This document shows, in pieces, positions 15,643-25,603 of a stretch of DNA of 52,693 nucleotides; the stretch's first letter is position 1, and each line of letters starts with the position of its first letter. The translations under genes and the position numbers were made by a program. Under the pieces are notes generated by a model that was not told the DNA's origin, did not search any database, and saw nothing but the letters and a program-made list of their open reading frames with translations. The stretch is from an uncultured Acidobacteriota bacterium (GTDB lineage: Bacteria; Acidobacteriota; UBA6911; CAINFC01). The DNA lies in assembly GCA_903847975.1 (NCBI GenBank), contig CAINFC010000160.1, positions 1 to 52,693 of the forward strand, given 5' to 3'.

Positions 15643-17211
15643 ATGAAAAGGAAAGCAATAGCTGTTTGGACGGTGCTCTGGACCTTATGTCTTGCCGCGG
15701 CCTTCTGGGCCCCGCTGGCGGCCCAGTCGGCTCCGCCTCCTCCCCGGAAAAACAAAAAGCAGGAATCGGAAGACAACCGCTATTTCAAGCGCTGGCTGGA
15801 TGAAGACGTTTTTTACATTATCACCCCGGAGGAAAAGAGCGTTTTTCAGAAGCTGACCACTCCGGAGGAGAAGGAAAAATTCATCGACGATTTCTGGAAG
15901 CGGCGGGATCCCTCTCCGGAATCGATCCAGAACGAATTCAAGGAAGAGCACTATCGCCGGATTGCCTACTCCAACGACCGCTTCGCTTCGGGCATCCCCG
16001 GATGGAAGACCGACCGGGGGAGGATTTACATCACTTTCGGAAAACCCGACCGCCAGGAGAGCAACCCGACCGGTACGCACCTGGTGCGCTCCGAGCTGGA
16101 GGGCGGGGACATGACCACCTTTCCTTTCGAAGTGTGGGAGTACCGTTACATCGAGGGAATCGGCACGGACATTACCATCGAGTTTGTGGACCAGAGCGGT
16201 ACGGGCGACTACAAGATCGCGCTGAACGATTACGATAAAGATGCGCTTTACAGCATCACCGGGTCCCGGGTCAGAAACCTGGGCAACGAGAACGAGCAGA
16301 TTCGCAGCTATAAAGATATGCCTTTCGAAAGGCTGCGGGTTTACTCCCAGCTGCAGCGCCCGCCGGAGATCAAGTTCAAGAAGCTGGAGTCGGCGGTCAC
16401 CGCACGGGTCATCTACAAACAGCTGCCGATCGAGGTCCAGGACAACTACATCCGTCTGACCGACGAATCCATCCTGGCGGCGGTGGCGCTGGAAATCGAA
16501 AACAAGAACCTTTCCTATGAGAACGTCGGGGAAGTGAATCAGGCCACCATCAACATTTTCGGGCGGGTCACGGACATCACCAAGAAAGTCTACGAGATTT
16601 TCGAGGACGTGGTCACCGCCACGGTGACCGACGAGGAGATCAAGTCCGGGATTCGCACCAAATCGGTCTATCAGAAAAAGATGTCCCTGCGGCCCGGCCG
16701 CTACATTCTCGACGGGGCGGTGGAAGACACCAAGAGCGGGCGTATGGCTTCCATTCAGCAGCTCCTGGTGGTTCCCAAAATGGACCCCGAGCAGGGGCTG
16801 CTGGGCAGCTCGCTGATCATGGCTTCGGTTCTCACCCCGGTGGTGGATGAAGCGGACCTGCGCAGCATGTTTGTCATCGGCAGCTCCCGGGTGATTCCCA
16901 ACATACGGCGGATTTACCGCAAGGGGGACCGGATCGCTTTCTACTTCCAGGCCTACCACCTGGAGCTGGATCAGTCCACGCAAAAGCCCACCGTGGAAAT
17001 TCAGGTGCTGGTCAAAAAGGGAAGCGGCGAGGTGGTTTCCACCCTGGCGGCCTCCGACGTGGTCTCCAAGTTTTCCGGACAGCAGTCCACGATCCTGGGC
17101 TCGGCGGACAGCTCCAAGCTGGATCCCGGCCCCTACCGCCTGGAAGTTCAGGTGGTCGACAAGATCGCCGGAAAAAATCTGTCCAAGATGCAGCCCTTTA
17201 CCCTGCAGTGA
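15643..17211 (+). CDS. Secreted GWxTD-domain protein
   Basis: The 522-residue protein begins with a signal peptide (KRKAIAVWTVLWTLCLAAAF, cleavage likely after residue 27-28, AAQS). A Pro/Lys-rich stretch follows, then a GWxTD domain at about residues 45-215 with the name-giving GWKTD at 120-124 and RGRIYITFGKPD just after. The rest, about 215-522, looks like beta-rich repeats ending in a segment such as LDPGPYRLEVQVVDK. GWxTD proteins are common in Acidobacteriota, Bacteroidota and relatives, but no biochemical role is known to me. The ATG at 15643 was chosen because it starts the signal peptide; an open frame extends 23 codons upstream. It is a single-gene unit, convergent with the next gene. 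Confidence 0.85.
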   Translation: MKRKAIAVWTVLWTLCLAAAFWAPLAAQSAPPPPRKNKKQESEDNRYFKRWLDEDVFYIITPEEKSVFQKLTTPEEKEKFIDDFWKRRDPSPESIQNEFKEEHYRRIAYSNDRFASGIPGWKTDRGRIYITFGKPDRQESNPTGTHLVRSELEGGDMTTFPFEVWEYRYIEGIGTDITIEFVDQSGTGDYKIALNDYDKDALYSITGSRVRNLGNENEQIRSYKDMPFERLRVYSQLQRPPEIKFKKLESAVTARVIYKQLPIEVQDNYIRLTDESILAAVALEIENKNLSYENVGEVNQATINIFGRVTDITKKVYEIFEDVVTATVTDEEIKSGIRTKSVYQKKMSLRPGRYILDGAVEDTKSGRMASIQQLLVVPKMDPEQGLLGSSLIMASVLTPVVDEADLRSMFVIGSSRVIPNIRRIYRKGDRIAFYFQAYHLELDQSTQKPTVEIQVLVKKGSGEVVSTLAASDVVSKFSGQQSTILGSADSSKLDPGPYRLEVQVVDKIAGKNLSKMQPFTLQ

Positions 17212-17231
17212 GAGCCGCGCGGGCGGCTCTC
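17210..17231. terminator. Bidirectional hairpin shared by two convergent stop codons
   Basis: GAGAGCCGC (17210-17218) pairs perfectly with GCGGCTCTC (17223-17231) around a 4-base loop. The stem includes part of the stop codon of the GWxTD gene (17209-17211) and of the minus-strand gene (17230-17232). There is no T-run. With only 18 bp between the genes it is well placed to stop transcription in both directions. Confidence 0.55.
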
Positions 17232-18345
17232 AACCCTCCGCGGATACGGCGGCGAGCAGGGCCTTGAGGTAGCCGAAAGAAAAGGCGAAAGCCTGGAGCC
17301 CGCCGCTGTCGCCGGCAATTTTGGGGACGTGATCCGGCATGAGCATGCCGTCATACCCGATTTCCCGGTAAACGCGCAAAACGCGGAGCATGTCGAGGTC
17401 GCCGTCGTCGAGAAAGGTTTCCTGGAAGTTCAGAAAGCCGCCCCGGATGTTGCGGAAATGGACATTGAAGATTTTTCCGCGGCTGCCGAACCAGCGGATC
17501 ACTTCGAAAATCTCTTCCCGCGGATTCCGGAGCATTTCCGTCACCGTCCCCTGGCAGAAGTTGAGCCCGTGGAATGCGGAAGGGTGCAGGCCGACGAACC
17601 GCTTCAGGCCGTCGATGCTGCCCAGGACGGTGTTCACTCCGCGATACCCCTTGTCCGCGGGCATCCCCGGATCGTGCGGATGGCAGGCCATCCTCACCTT
17701 GCACTCCTCGGCCACCGGGATCACCCGCTGCAGAAACCATTCGATCCTTTCCCAGTAAGCGTCGGCCCCGACCGGTCCCGCTTCCGTCAGGGGCGGCTCC
17801 TGGCGGGCCTGGTCGTAGACAAAGGTACTGTAGGCCGCCCCGCCGCGGCCGGGTGTCGTGCCGGTGCGCACCACGCCCAGGATGCTCATGTTGTACTTGA
17901 CTGCCGGAATACCGGCCTGCGAAGCGTTGCGGATCATCCGGCAGAGGGAGTCCACCTCCCTCTCCCTCTCCGGGGATTTCCCCAACAGAATGTTGGGATT
18001 TTCCGCCCGCGCGATGGGGCTGGAGCTGAGAGGCAGAGGGACCATTTCCAGGCGGATTCCAAAGGATTCGACCCGCTCGCGCAGCCGGAGCAGGCTTTCC
18101 ACCGACCAGCTCTCGTCCAGCCTGGGGGAGGGCAGAGAGCTGCAGATGTGGTTAACCCCGAAGGCGGCTAAAGTCCGCAGGATTTCGTCGGTGCTGCCGT
18201 GCTGGGTTCCGACTTTCATTTTAACGGCCGGAAGGGCGGCCTTCCCGCTTTTCTTCGACGGAGATGCGGCGGCCGCGGTTTCCGCGAAGCCCGCTCCGAA
18301 CGCTCCCGCCATTCCCAGGCGGCGGATGATTCCTCTTCGATTCAT
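17230..18345 (-). CDS. Mannonate dehydratase-like protein with Tat signal
   Basis: The 371-residue TIM-barrel protein resembles UxuA, which turns D-mannonate into 2-keto-3-deoxygluconate. UxuA-like blocks visible are [62 protein letters not shown] and [12 protein letters not shown]. Unlike cytosolic UxuA, it starts with a twin-arginine type leader ([20 protein letters not shown], then ETAAAA), suggesting export. Its ATG overlaps the stop of the MFS gene by 4 bp, so it is the last gene of the efflux operon. This is an odd partner, because no other hexuronate gene is near. Another sugar-acid dehydratase or isomerase activity in this barrel family is possible. Confidence 0.75.
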   Translation of the reverse strand: MNRRGIIRRLGMAGAFGAGFAETAAAASPSKKSGKAALPAVKMKVGTQHGSTDEILRTLAAFGVNHICSSLPSPRLDESWSVESLLRLRERVESFGIRLEMVPLPLSSSPIARAENPNILLGKSPEREREVDSLCRMIRNASQAGIPAVKYNMSILGVVRTGTTPGRGGAAYSTFVYDQARQEPPLTEAGPVGADAYWERIEWFLQRVIPVAEECKVRMACHPHDPGMPADKGYRGVNTVLGSIDGLKRFVGLHPSAFHGLNFCQGTVTEMLRNPREEIFEVIRWFGSRGKIFNVHFRNIRGGFLNFQETFLDDGDLDMLRVLRVYREIGYDGMLMPDHVPKIAGDSGGLQAFAFSFGYLKALLAAVSAEG

Positions 18346-20003
18346 AAACCTTCCTCCCGTTCCATCCGGATATTCGTCCTCCCGACGGGAGGACGAATTA
18401 GAATTGAATGGGCGCCCTCTTGCGGAGGCCCGCTACGTTCCGTCCGCGGGCTTTTCATCAGCAGGACCAAGGGTAGCATCAGCAGGAAGAGGCCGCCCAG
18501 AATACGGAATACATCAATGAAGGAGAGCATGGCCGCCTGGCGCTGCACACCGTAAAATACCAGGGCGGCGGCGCGCCTGGCGGCCAGAACCGGATCGGCG
18601 CCGTAATGATGCATCATGCTGGCCTTCGCCTGGTTCATGGTTTGGGTGACGGCAATGCTGTAGGGGTGGATGTGCTCTCCCAGGTATTGGGTGTACATCT
18701 GGCGGTGTCGGGACAGCAGGGTAGTGGCCGCCGCGATTCCCATGCTGGCGCCGATGTTGCGCATCGAATTGAAAATACTGGCCGCGTTGCCCATCTCCTC
18801 CCGGGCGATGGGCCCCATGGTAATGGTGGTCAGCGGAACAAACAGGCAGCTCAGGGCAACCCCCTGGAGAAACTGCGGCCAGAAAAAGTCCCAGTAGCCG
18901 GCCTGCAGGTTCAGCTGGCCCAGCCAGAAGAGGGTAAAGGCGGCGGTCAGCAGCCCGAAGACCAGCAGCTTCCGCGCTCCGACCCGGGACAGCATCAGCC
19001 CGACCAGGGGCATGAAGAATAAAGACCCCAGGCCACGCGGGGCCGTCGCGATGCCGGCCTGCCAGGAAGGGTATCCCAGCAGGGTCTGCAGCAGGATGGG
19101 TACCAGCACCAGGCTGCCGTAGAGAACAAATCCGAGCGTGGTCATCATGATGACCCCGGTGGCATAGGTCCGGTTGAGAAACACCCGAAGGTGGACCACC
19201 GGGTGGGCGGTCCGCAGTTCGCGGAAAACGAAGAGAACAAAAGCCAGGGCGGAGAGGACGGCCAGAGTGGTCAGCAGGTGGGAGGCGAACCAGTCCTCCT
19301 GCTCGCCCTTATCCAGGAAGATCTGAAGGGACGCCATGCCGACGGCCAGGAGTCCGATGCCCCAGTAGTCCACTCCGCCGCTTCTTTTCCGCAGGTAGGC
19401 CGGATCGAAAACGAACAGCCGGGCCATGATAACCGAAACGATACCCACCGGAATGTTGATGTAAAAGACCCATCGCCAGCTGTAGTTGTCCGTCAGGAAG
19501 CCGCCGACCACCGGGCCGAGAATCGGGGCGGTTACGATGCAGAGCCCGAAAAGGGCCATCGCCTTGCCCCGCTCTTCGGGTGGGAACGCTTCCAGCATGA
19601 TCGCCTGGGAGAGGGGCTGCATGGTGCCCCCCGACAGGCCCTGGAACACGCGGCAAAGGATCAGAGTCTCCAGGTTGGGAGCCAGGCCGCAGAAGAAAGA
19701 GGAAATGGTAAAGCCGACCACGGCCATCATCAGCAGCTTTTTGCGCCCGAACCACCGGGCCAGCCATCCGGTCATCGGAAGGATGATGGCGTTGGCGACC
19801 AGGTAGGAGGTCAGAACCCAGGTGGCTTCCTCTACGGTGGAGGAAAGGCTGCCGCCGATATGCGGCAGGGATACATTCACTACGGTGGTGTCCAGCACCT
19901 CCATAAAAGTGGCGAAGACCACTGCCAGCGCCACCAGCCAGCGGTTGACATGGGGCACCTGCTCGGGCGCAGGGCCTGCGGTTTCCGGTGCACCGGCATT
20001 CAT
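18342..20003 (-). CDS. DHA2-family MFS multidrug efflux transporter (EmrB/QacA type)
   Basis: This 553-residue transporter has about 14 predicted membrane helices. TM1 carries [19 protein letters not shown]. The antiporter motif region [20 protein letters not shown], then NIPVGI, is typical of the DHA2/EmrB subfamily. [13 protein letters not shown] is motif A. With the HlyD/EmrA-like gene upstream and the TolC-like gene before that, it would form a proton-driven pump spanning both membranes. The operon runs TolC, HlyD, MFS, dehydratase. An 86-bp gap separates it from the HlyD gene. The substrate cannot be told; drugs, detergents or small acids are usual for this family. Confidence 0.93.
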   Translation of the reverse strand: MNAGAPETAGPAPEQVPHVNRWLVALAVVFATFMEVLDTTVVNVSLPHIGGSLSSTVEEATWVLTSYLVANAIILPMTGWLARWFGRKKLLMMAVVGFTISSFFCGLAPNLETLILCRVFQGLSGGTMQPLSQAIMLEAFPPEERGKAMALFGLCIVTAPILGPVVGGFLTDNYSWRWVFYINIPVGIVSVIMARLFVFDPAYLRKRSGGVDYWGIGLLAVGMASLQIFLDKGEQEDWFASHLLTTLAVLSALAFVLFVFRELRTAHPVVHLRVFLNRTYATGVIMMTTLGFVLYGSLVLVPILLQTLLGYPSWQAGIATAPRGLGSLFFMPLVGLMLSRVGARKLLVFGLLTAAFTLFWLGQLNLQAGYWDFFWPQFLQGVALSCLFVPLTTITMGPIAREEMGNAASIFNSMRNIGASMGIAAATTLLSRHRQMYTQYLGEHIHPYSIAVTQTMNQAKASMMHHYGADPVLAARRAAALVFYGVQRQAAMLSFIDVFRILGGLFLLMLPLVLLMKSPRTERSGPPQEGAHSILIRPPVGRTNIRMEREEGL

Positions 20004-20089
20004 AGGCGGGAGCGGGCCGCCGTCCGGCGGATGATGTTCCTGGTCTTTTCTTTGACTCCGTCGACCGGTTCCATGTTCCTGCTCGCCCT

Positions 20090-21394
20090 TTATGGTTGGG
20101 TGAAGATGGTGGGAATGACGGACATGCCCGGGCGCAGCAGGTGCTCCGGATCCTGCCCGGCTTCCAGCATGATTTTCACCGGGATGCGCTGCACTACTTT
20201 CACGTAATTGCCGCTGGCGTTTTCCGGGGGCAGCAGGCTGAACCGGGAACCGGTGGCTGCCGCCAGGCTTTCCACCCGGCCCTGGTAGACGCGCCCTCCA
20301 TAGGCGTCCACCGTAATTTTTACCGGCTGGCCGATCCGCAGATGGCGCAGCTGGTCCTCTTTGAAGTTGGCGGTCACCCAGACGTTTTCCAGCGGGACGA
20401 TGGCCATCACCAGCTGGTCCCGCTGCAGAACCTGCCCGACCTCTACTTTTTTCATGCTGACCGTCCCCGCCGCAGGGGCGAGGACGCGGGTGTATTCCAT
20501 GTCGAGCCGGGCGCGGTCCAGCGCCGCGCGGGCCTGCAGGACGCGGGCCCGGGCCTGGGCGGCGTTGGATTTGCTGATCGAAACCTGGTCCGGTGCGGCG
20601 CGCGTGGCCTGTGCCGCCGCCCGGGCTTCGGAGACGCCGGCCCGGGCCTGGTGGAGACGGGCCTCGGCGGCCACTACCGCATTTTCCGCCTCGGCGATGG
20701 AAGCCGCGGCGGCATCACAGGCGGCCCGGGTGGCATCCGCGGCGGCCTGGACGCCATCGAACTGCAGCCGGGATATTTCGTCCTTGGCCACCAGCGGCTG
20801 CATCCGCTCGAGATCCTGGGCCGCCTTGGTGCGCTGGGCTTCCGCTTCCCTCAGCCGGGCCTGCAGGGAAGCGATCCGGGCCCGGGCGGTTTCCACTTCA
20901 CGGACTGCGACTGTAACCCGGGCCTCCGCGCTCTGTTGCATCGCCCGGGCGCTTTCCACCTGGCTGGCGGTGGTGATGGAGGCAACGGAAACAGCGGTGT
21001 TCGCGGCTTCGGCGGCGGACTCCGCTGCGGCCAGCTCCGCCGCGGCCCGATCCAGGGCGATCTGGTAATCCCGCGGATCGATTTCCAGCAGCAGAGCTCC
21101 GGCATCGACCTTCTGGTTGTCCCGCACGTGAACCTTCCGAACCGGGCCGCCGACGCGGCAGGCGACCGGGTGAATGGTTCCGTCAATCTGGGCGTCATCG
21201 GTGGATTCGCGGAACCGCAGGTAGCTCCACATCCAAAGCGTCCCGGCTACGGCCAGAAGCAGAAGGATCAGCAGGATCAGGCCGGCTTTGCCCCGGTGGT
21301 TCTTTTTCTTGTTTCCGGCCCGCGGAGCGGTCGGCTCACCCGGACCGGCTGCCGCGCCCGACCTGTTTGCAGGGGCAGTGTTCTGGTCGGTCAT
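20090..21394 (-). CDS. HlyD/EmrA-family membrane fusion protein
   Basis: The 434-residue periplasmic adaptor links the MFS pump to the TolC channel. It has a basic N-terminus, one membrane helix at about residues 36-56 (AGLILLILLLLAVAGTLWMW), a STDDAQIDGTIHPVACRVGG biotinyl-lipoyl start and an unusually long Ala-rich coiled-coil hairpin at about 120-310. A second lipoyl half follows (DMEYTRVLAPAAGTVSMKKV), then beta-barrel segments (VWVTANFKEDQLRHLRIGQP), matching EmrA. The ATG overlaps the stop of the TolC-like gene by 4 bp (ATGA), so translation is coupled. Confidence 0.93.
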   Translation of the reverse strand: MTDQNTAPANRSGAAAGPGEPTAPRAGNKKKNHRGKAGLILLILLLLAVAGTLWMWSYLRFRESTDDAQIDGTIHPVACRVGGPVRKVHVRDNQKVDAGALLLEIDPRDYQIALDRAAAELAAAESAAEAANTAVSVASITTASQVESARAMQQSAEARVTVAVREVETARARIASLQARLREAEAQRTKAAQDLERMQPLVAKDEISRLQFDGVQAAADATRAACDAAAASIAEAENAVVAAEARLHQARAGVSEARAAAQATRAAPDQVSISKSNAAQARARVLQARAALDRARLDMEYTRVLAPAAGTVSMKKVEVGQVLQRDQLVMAIVPLENVWVTANFKEDQLRHLRIGQPVKITVDAYGGRVYQGRVESLAAATGSRFSLLPPENASGNYVKVVQRIPVKIMLEAGQDPEHLLRPGMSVIPTIFTQP

Positions 21395-22860
21395 TCGATT
21401 CCTCGCAAAAAGTTGAGAAAGGAAGCCTCTCCGGAGCCGAGGGTAAAAGCCAGTTTGCCTTTGGCGCTCTGGTGGGCGTAGAGACTGGATATGTAGGTTT
21501 CCGTAGTGGACGCCAGGGCTTCCTGCGCCTGGACGATGTCGATGTTTCCGGCCACTCCGGCGGCAAAGCGATCCTGGGCCTGCTGCAGCTGCTCCTGGGA
21601 CAGCCGGATGCTTTCGGAGGCCACCCGCACGCTCTGTTCGGCGGCCTGCAGGTTGAGCAGGGCCGTACGCACTTCGTAGAAGATCCGGCCGCGCAGATCT
21701 TCCGCTTCTGCCTGGCGCCGCTTCAGGGTGGCATCCGCCTCCCGAACCCGGGCCTGAACCCGGCCTCCCTGGAAAATGGGAATCTGCAGGCTGACTCCAG
21801 CCGAATAGCTGCCGTGGCTTTGCGCCGGGCCGGGCCCGTTCACTCCGTAATGGGCGGCGCCCTGCAGTGTGGGCAGGTGTTCGGCTTCCGCCGCTTTTCT
21901 GGCAGTTTCCGCAGCCCGTACCTCGCTCAGGGCGCGTTGGTAGTCGGCCCGGTCGCGATAGGCTGTTTTCGTCAGCTCCTCCGGAGCTTTCCCCGTCATG
22001 GGGGCGAATGAAAAATCGTCCGTCAGTTCGAAAGTCTGCCCCAGCGGCAGCCCGATAGCCCGCGCCAGGGCCAGCTTCTGTTTTTCAAATTCGTTCCGGG
22101 CCACAATCAGCCGCTGCTGTTGGGCCTGCCATTCCACCTGGGCCCGCAGGACCTCTATTCCCGCAACCACGCCGGCCTTGCTGCGATCCACCGCCAGGTC
22201 GTAAAGCGACCGGGCGGTTCCCACCTGCTTCTGGACGGCGGTGATCCGGTTGCGTCCGGCTGCCGCCTGAAGGTACAGATCGCCGCAGACCAGGGCCACC
22301 TGGTCGCGGATGCTGCGGGCGGAAAGCTCCGCCGAAGTCCGGTGTTCGGCCGCCGCCCGGTTTTCCCGCAGGGCGCGCAAATCCAGGATGGATTGCGTCA
22401 GGCTTAACCGGCTGTCAAACACCGCGAACGGCCCGACCATGTAAGGAATGTTGGGGAAGGAGCCGAAACCGAAAGCCCGCAGGTTGTTCTGCACCTGGGT
22501 TTCGGATATTCCGGCACTCAGGCTGGGCAGCAGCCGGCTTCTGGCAATGTCCTGCCAGGCCTCGGCCGACCGGATTCCTTCCTGACCCAGCAGATTGGCC
22601 AGGTTATACCTGGCACCCCTCTCGATGGCCTCCGCGAAAGACAGGGGAAGGGAGGTAGCAGCAGGCTGGCCGGTCGGTATGCCGCCAAAAACCGGTTCGC
22701 GGTAGATTCCCGTGCCGGCCGCGCCGGCCCCCTGGGCCTGAACCGCGCCAAAGGAAAGCCCGAGAACGCACAAACCCGAAACAGCAATCTTCCACATCTT
22801 CATCGATCGGTACATCCTTAATTTTTCCGCTTTCTTCCCGGTCCGGATGTTCGGCTTCAT
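21391..22860 (-). CDS. TolC-family outer membrane efflux protein
   Basis: This is the outer-membrane channel of the tripartite pump. It has two repeated OEP halves with long helices: YRDRADYQRALSEVRAAETA is a TolC-family hallmark, followed by PIFQGGRVQARVREADATLK and, near the C-terminus, QAQDRFAAGVAGNIDIVQAQ. The ATG at 22860 (489 residues) follows a strong GGAGGAG. It gives a long basic n-region before the signal-peptide core (WKIAVSGLCVLGLSFGAVQAQ); ATGs at 22815, 22803 or 22797 would give a more normal signal peptide but have poor ribosome sites. An open frame reaches 22896. It is the first gene of the efflux operon. Confidence 0.9.
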   Translation of the reverse strand: MKPNIRTGKKAEKLRMYRSMKMWKIAVSGLCVLGLSFGAVQAQGAGAAGTGIYREPVFGGIPTGQPAATSLPLSFAEAIERGARYNLANLLGQEGIRSAEAWQDIARSRLLPSLSAGISETQVQNNLRAFGFGSFPNIPYMVGPFAVFDSRLSLTQSILDLRALRENRAAAEHRTSAELSARSIRDQVALVCGDLYLQAAAGRNRITAVQKQVGTARSLYDLAVDRSKAGVVAGIEVLRAQVEWQAQQQRLIVARNEFEKQKLALARAIGLPLGQTFELTDDFSFAPMTGKAPEELTKTAYRDRADYQRALSEVRAAETARKAAEAEHLPTLQGAAHYGVNGPGPAQSHGSYSAGVSLQIPIFQGGRVQARVREADATLKRRQAEAEDLRGRIFYEVRTALLNLQAAEQSVRVASESIRLSQEQLQQAQDRFAAGVAGNIDIVQAQEALASTTETYISSLYAHQSAKGKLAFTLGSGEASFLNFLRGIE

Positions 22861-22928
22861 GCCGCTCCTCCGGGCAGGATCCGTTCCGGATAGCAAGGTA
22901 TAGTATGCCTTTCTTTCGATGCGGGTTT

Positions 22929-22998
22929 CAATTTCTTCCTGCTGAAAAAAATGGGCTCACAGGAAGAAAGGGAGAGCGGGAAGAAAAGCGAAAGGGCC
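22929..22998 (-). repeat. Polypurine inverted-repeat element, copy 2 (partial)
   Basis: TTTCTTCCTG (about 22932) and CTCACAGGAAGAAAGGGAGAGC (about 22956) followed by GGGAAGAAAAGCG match the core of the element in reverse orientation. The outer ends are missing or worn. It fills most of the gap between the first Ser/Thr kinase gene and the TolC-type gene. Confidence 0.6.
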
Positions 22999-23002
22999 GG
23001 GA

Positions 23003-25603
23003 TCAGCGGAAATTCTCGATCATGACCAGGTCCGATCCCTGGTTGATATCCAGCGCGTACAGGAAAAGCCTGCGGTCCGGGCTGACCGTGAATCCCCTGC
23101 CGATGGTTCCTTCGAGGCGCACTAAGGGCCGGCTGGTGCGGCTGGAAAAATCGTAAAACAGGAGGGGAGCCTTCCCCTCGCGGTCATAACTTCCGATATA
23201 GTAGATCCCGTCTTCCATGACTTCGAAATTGTTGCGAGCCACAAAATCCAGGACTTTCTGCTCGGGCCCGCCGGCCAGGGGCCGGGAATAAAGAGCGCGG
23301 TCGAATTTGGTGTAGAAAAGGGTTTTGCCGTCCGTCGATTCCACCGCTACGTTACCCATGTTATCGGTAAGACGCTGCACTGCGCCGGGGCCGTATGGAA
23401 TTCGATAGATCTCCATCCGGCCGCTGTGTTCGGAGGTGTAGTAAATCCACTGTCCGTCCCGCGACCACTGTGGCCATCCTTCGCCGCTTTTTCCCGAGGT
23501 GATCTGACGGGGCTTGCCGCCGTCGGCATGAATGGTGAAGACATGCGACATGCCATCCTTTCCCTGCGATTCGAACAGGATGGTTTTGCCGTCCGGCGAC
23601 CAGATGGGTTGGCCTTGCCCGTTGCCCAGATCACGGGTCAACTGGAAGGGGTGGGAGCCGTCCGCCCGGGACACCCAGATGTCGGTCACGTCTCCGAACC
23701 GGCTGGAGGTGTAGGCAATCCGGCTGCCGTCCGGCGAAAATTTCGGCTCAAAGTCATGAACGGTGGTGGCCAGGAACGGCTCCGGGGCATTTCCGGGAGT
23801 GAACTTCCAGATGTCCATCTGGGAGTTGTCGCGGGAGAAGACCAGCCGATCCATCTGCGGAGCGACCGAAGGGAAAAGGGACTCAAATCCTGCCATGGCC
23901 AGCCTTTCCGGCGGATTCCTGCCGTCCGCCCCGGTCCGCCAAAGGCAGGGCACCACCCCCCAGCTGGGCGATGCCCCGTAAATCAGCGACCGGCCGTCCC
24001 TGCTCCAGGCCAGGCCGTAAACCGAACTCCCCTGACGGGTAACCTGCCGGGGCGTTCCCTGCGGAAGGTAATCGGCATTCAGCGGCTGGATAAAAAGCTC
24101 GCAGGAAAAAAAAGTGGCGCAGCGGGCATAGGCCAGGAGTCGGCCGTCGGGAGAAAAAGCCGGGTTGGAGTGACTTTCCGGAGCCCGGGGATTGGTGATC
24201 ACCCGCGGTTCCCCGCCGTCGGAGGGCACCAGGAGAATGCCGTGCTCGATGGTCATCCCGTTCGGAAACAGCTTTTGACCTACCGCCAGCCACCGGCCGT
24301 CGGGCGACCAGGACATCTGGTGCGATACGCTGATGTCGGCAACTTTCCTTTCCTCACCCCCCAGCGGGGAAACCGTCCATATGCCGGTCCGGTCATTGGA
24401 CCCCAGACGCTGAAAGGCGATCCGCCTCCCGTTGGGAGACCAGGCGGGCATGATGTCCGAGGCGGGATCGGAGGTCAGCCGAAGCGCATGGGTTTCGCCG
24501 ACCATCTTGATGTAGATATCCAGGTTGTCTTTCTTTTCCCCGCTCCAGGTAAAGGCGACCTGGCGCCCGTCCGGCGAGAAAGACGGATACCTTTCCGAAC
24601 CGTCTTCGGAGGAAAGCGGGAAGAGGGCTGGCGGAGGGGATGCGCCTGGACGGCTCCACCAGAAAAGGAGCCCGACAAGCGCCAGAAGCAGAGCCGGCAG
24701 GGCGATCCATAGGAATCCTATTCGGCTCCGCCGAGGCCTGGACACCGTCATGGAAGGATGGGACTCGCTCTCCTCGATCAGCTCCAGCAGCGTCACGCGC
24801 AGGTCGGACATCGATTGCCAGCGCCGCTCCGGATCCTTGCGCAGGCAGCGGAGAATGGCCTTGCTTACCTCCGGCGGTATGTGGCCGGGGAGAGGATCCG
24901 GCTCTTTGCCGACCACTGACGACAGAGTGGAAATGGCGGAGCTCCCCGGGAAAGCCTTTTGCCCGCAGACCATCTCGTAAAGCACGGAACCGAAGCTGAA
25001 AATATCCGATCGGGCGTCCAGCTTCTTCCCCTCGGCCTGCTCCGGAGACATATAAGCCGCGGTGCCGACGACAGCTCCTTCGGCGGTTCCGGCGGTTCCT
25101 CCGAGCGTGGGCTGGTCTTCCGGATCGGCCGGTTCCATCAGTTTGGCCAGTCCGAAATCCACTACTTTTACCCGGCTGTTTTCCTCCACCATGATGTTGG
25201 CCGGCTTCAGGTCCCGGTGGAGGATGCCGGCGGAATGGGCCCGTGCCAGGGCATCGGCGGTCTGTACGGCAATCTTCAGCGCCTCGTTGAGCGGCATTCC
25301 CCGCACGGGAATCAGGTGGTCGAGCGATTTGCCGGCAATGTACTCCATGACGATGAAATCATGGCCGGAATCGGAAGACAGGTCATGCATGGTAACAATG
25401 TTGGGGTGGTTCAGCGCGGAAGCCGTCCTGGCCTCCTTCATGAATCGGGCCTGGCGTTCGGGATCGGCCGTCCTCTCCGGCGGCAGGATTTTGATGGCCA
25501 CATACCGGTCGAGCAGGGTGTCAAGCGATTTGTAGACCACTCCCATGCCGCCCTGGCCGATCTTTTCCAGAATCCGGTAGTGTCCCAGGGTTTGGCCGAT
25601 CAT
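23003..25603 (-). CDS. Ser/Thr protein kinase with TolB-type propeller sensor (first copy)
   Basis: The 866-residue receptor kinase has a Hanks-type kinase at residues about 8-270: glycine loop GQGGMGVVY, K38 in VAIK, HRDLKPAN at 129-136, DFG at 149-151 and GTAAYMSPEQ. A basic stretch and one membrane helix follow at about 298-318 (IGFLWIALPALLLALVGLLF). Outside is a TolB/WD40-like propeller with repeated SPDGR(Q/R)(I/L)AF units, ending DLVMIENFR. It would phosphorylate Ser/Thr targets in response to a periplasmic signal. This architecture is expanded in Acidobacteriota. The start overlaps the stop of the neighbouring paralogue by 4 bp. The targets are unknown; the efflux operon downstream on the same strand is one candidate. 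Confidence 0.93.
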   Translation of the reverse strand: MIGQTLGHYRILEKIGQGGMGVVYKSLDTLLDRYVAIKILPPERTADPERQARFMKEARTASALNHPNIVTMHDLSSDSGHDFIVMEYIAGKSLDHLIPVRGMPLNEALKIAVQTADALARAHSAGILHRDLKPANIMVEENSRVKVVDFGLAKLMEPADPEDQPTLGGTAGTAEGAVVGTAAYMSPEQAEGKKLDARSDIFSFGSVLYEMVCGQKAFPGSSAISTLSSVVGKEPDPLPGHIPPEVSKAILRCLRKDPERRWQSMSDLRVTLLELIEESESHPSMTVSRPRRSRIGFLWIALPALLLALVGLLFWWSRPGASPPPALFPLSSEDGSERYPSFSPDGRQVAFTWSGEKKDNLDIYIKMVGETHALRLTSDPASDIMPAWSPNGRRIAFQRLGSNDRTGIWTVSPLGGEERKVADISVSHQMSWSPDGRWLAVGQKLFPNGMTIEHGILLVPSDGGEPRVITNPRAPESHSNPAFSPDGRLLAYARCATFFSCELFIQPLNADYLPQGTPRQVTRQGSSVYGLAWSRDGRSLIYGASPSWGVVPCLWRTGADGRNPPERLAMAGFESLFPSVAPQMDRLVFSRDNSQMDIWKFTPGNAPEPFLATTVHDFEPKFSPDGSRIAYTSSRFGDVTDIWVSRADGSHPFQLTRDLGNGQGQPIWSPDGKTILFESQGKDGMSHVFTIHADGGKPRQITSGKSGEGWPQWSRDGQWIYYTSEHSGRMEIYRIPYGPGAVQRLTDNMGNVAVESTDGKTLFYTKFDRALYSRPLAGGPEQKVLDFVARNNFEVMEDGIYYIGSYDREGKAPLLFYDFSSRTSRPLVRLEGTIGRGFTVSPDRRLFLYALDINQGSDLVMIENFR

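Noticed and set aside
18342-22860. A specific drug or siderophore export assignment for the TolC-HlyD-MFS pump
   Set aside because: Family membership is clear, but nothing in the sequence indicates the substrate.
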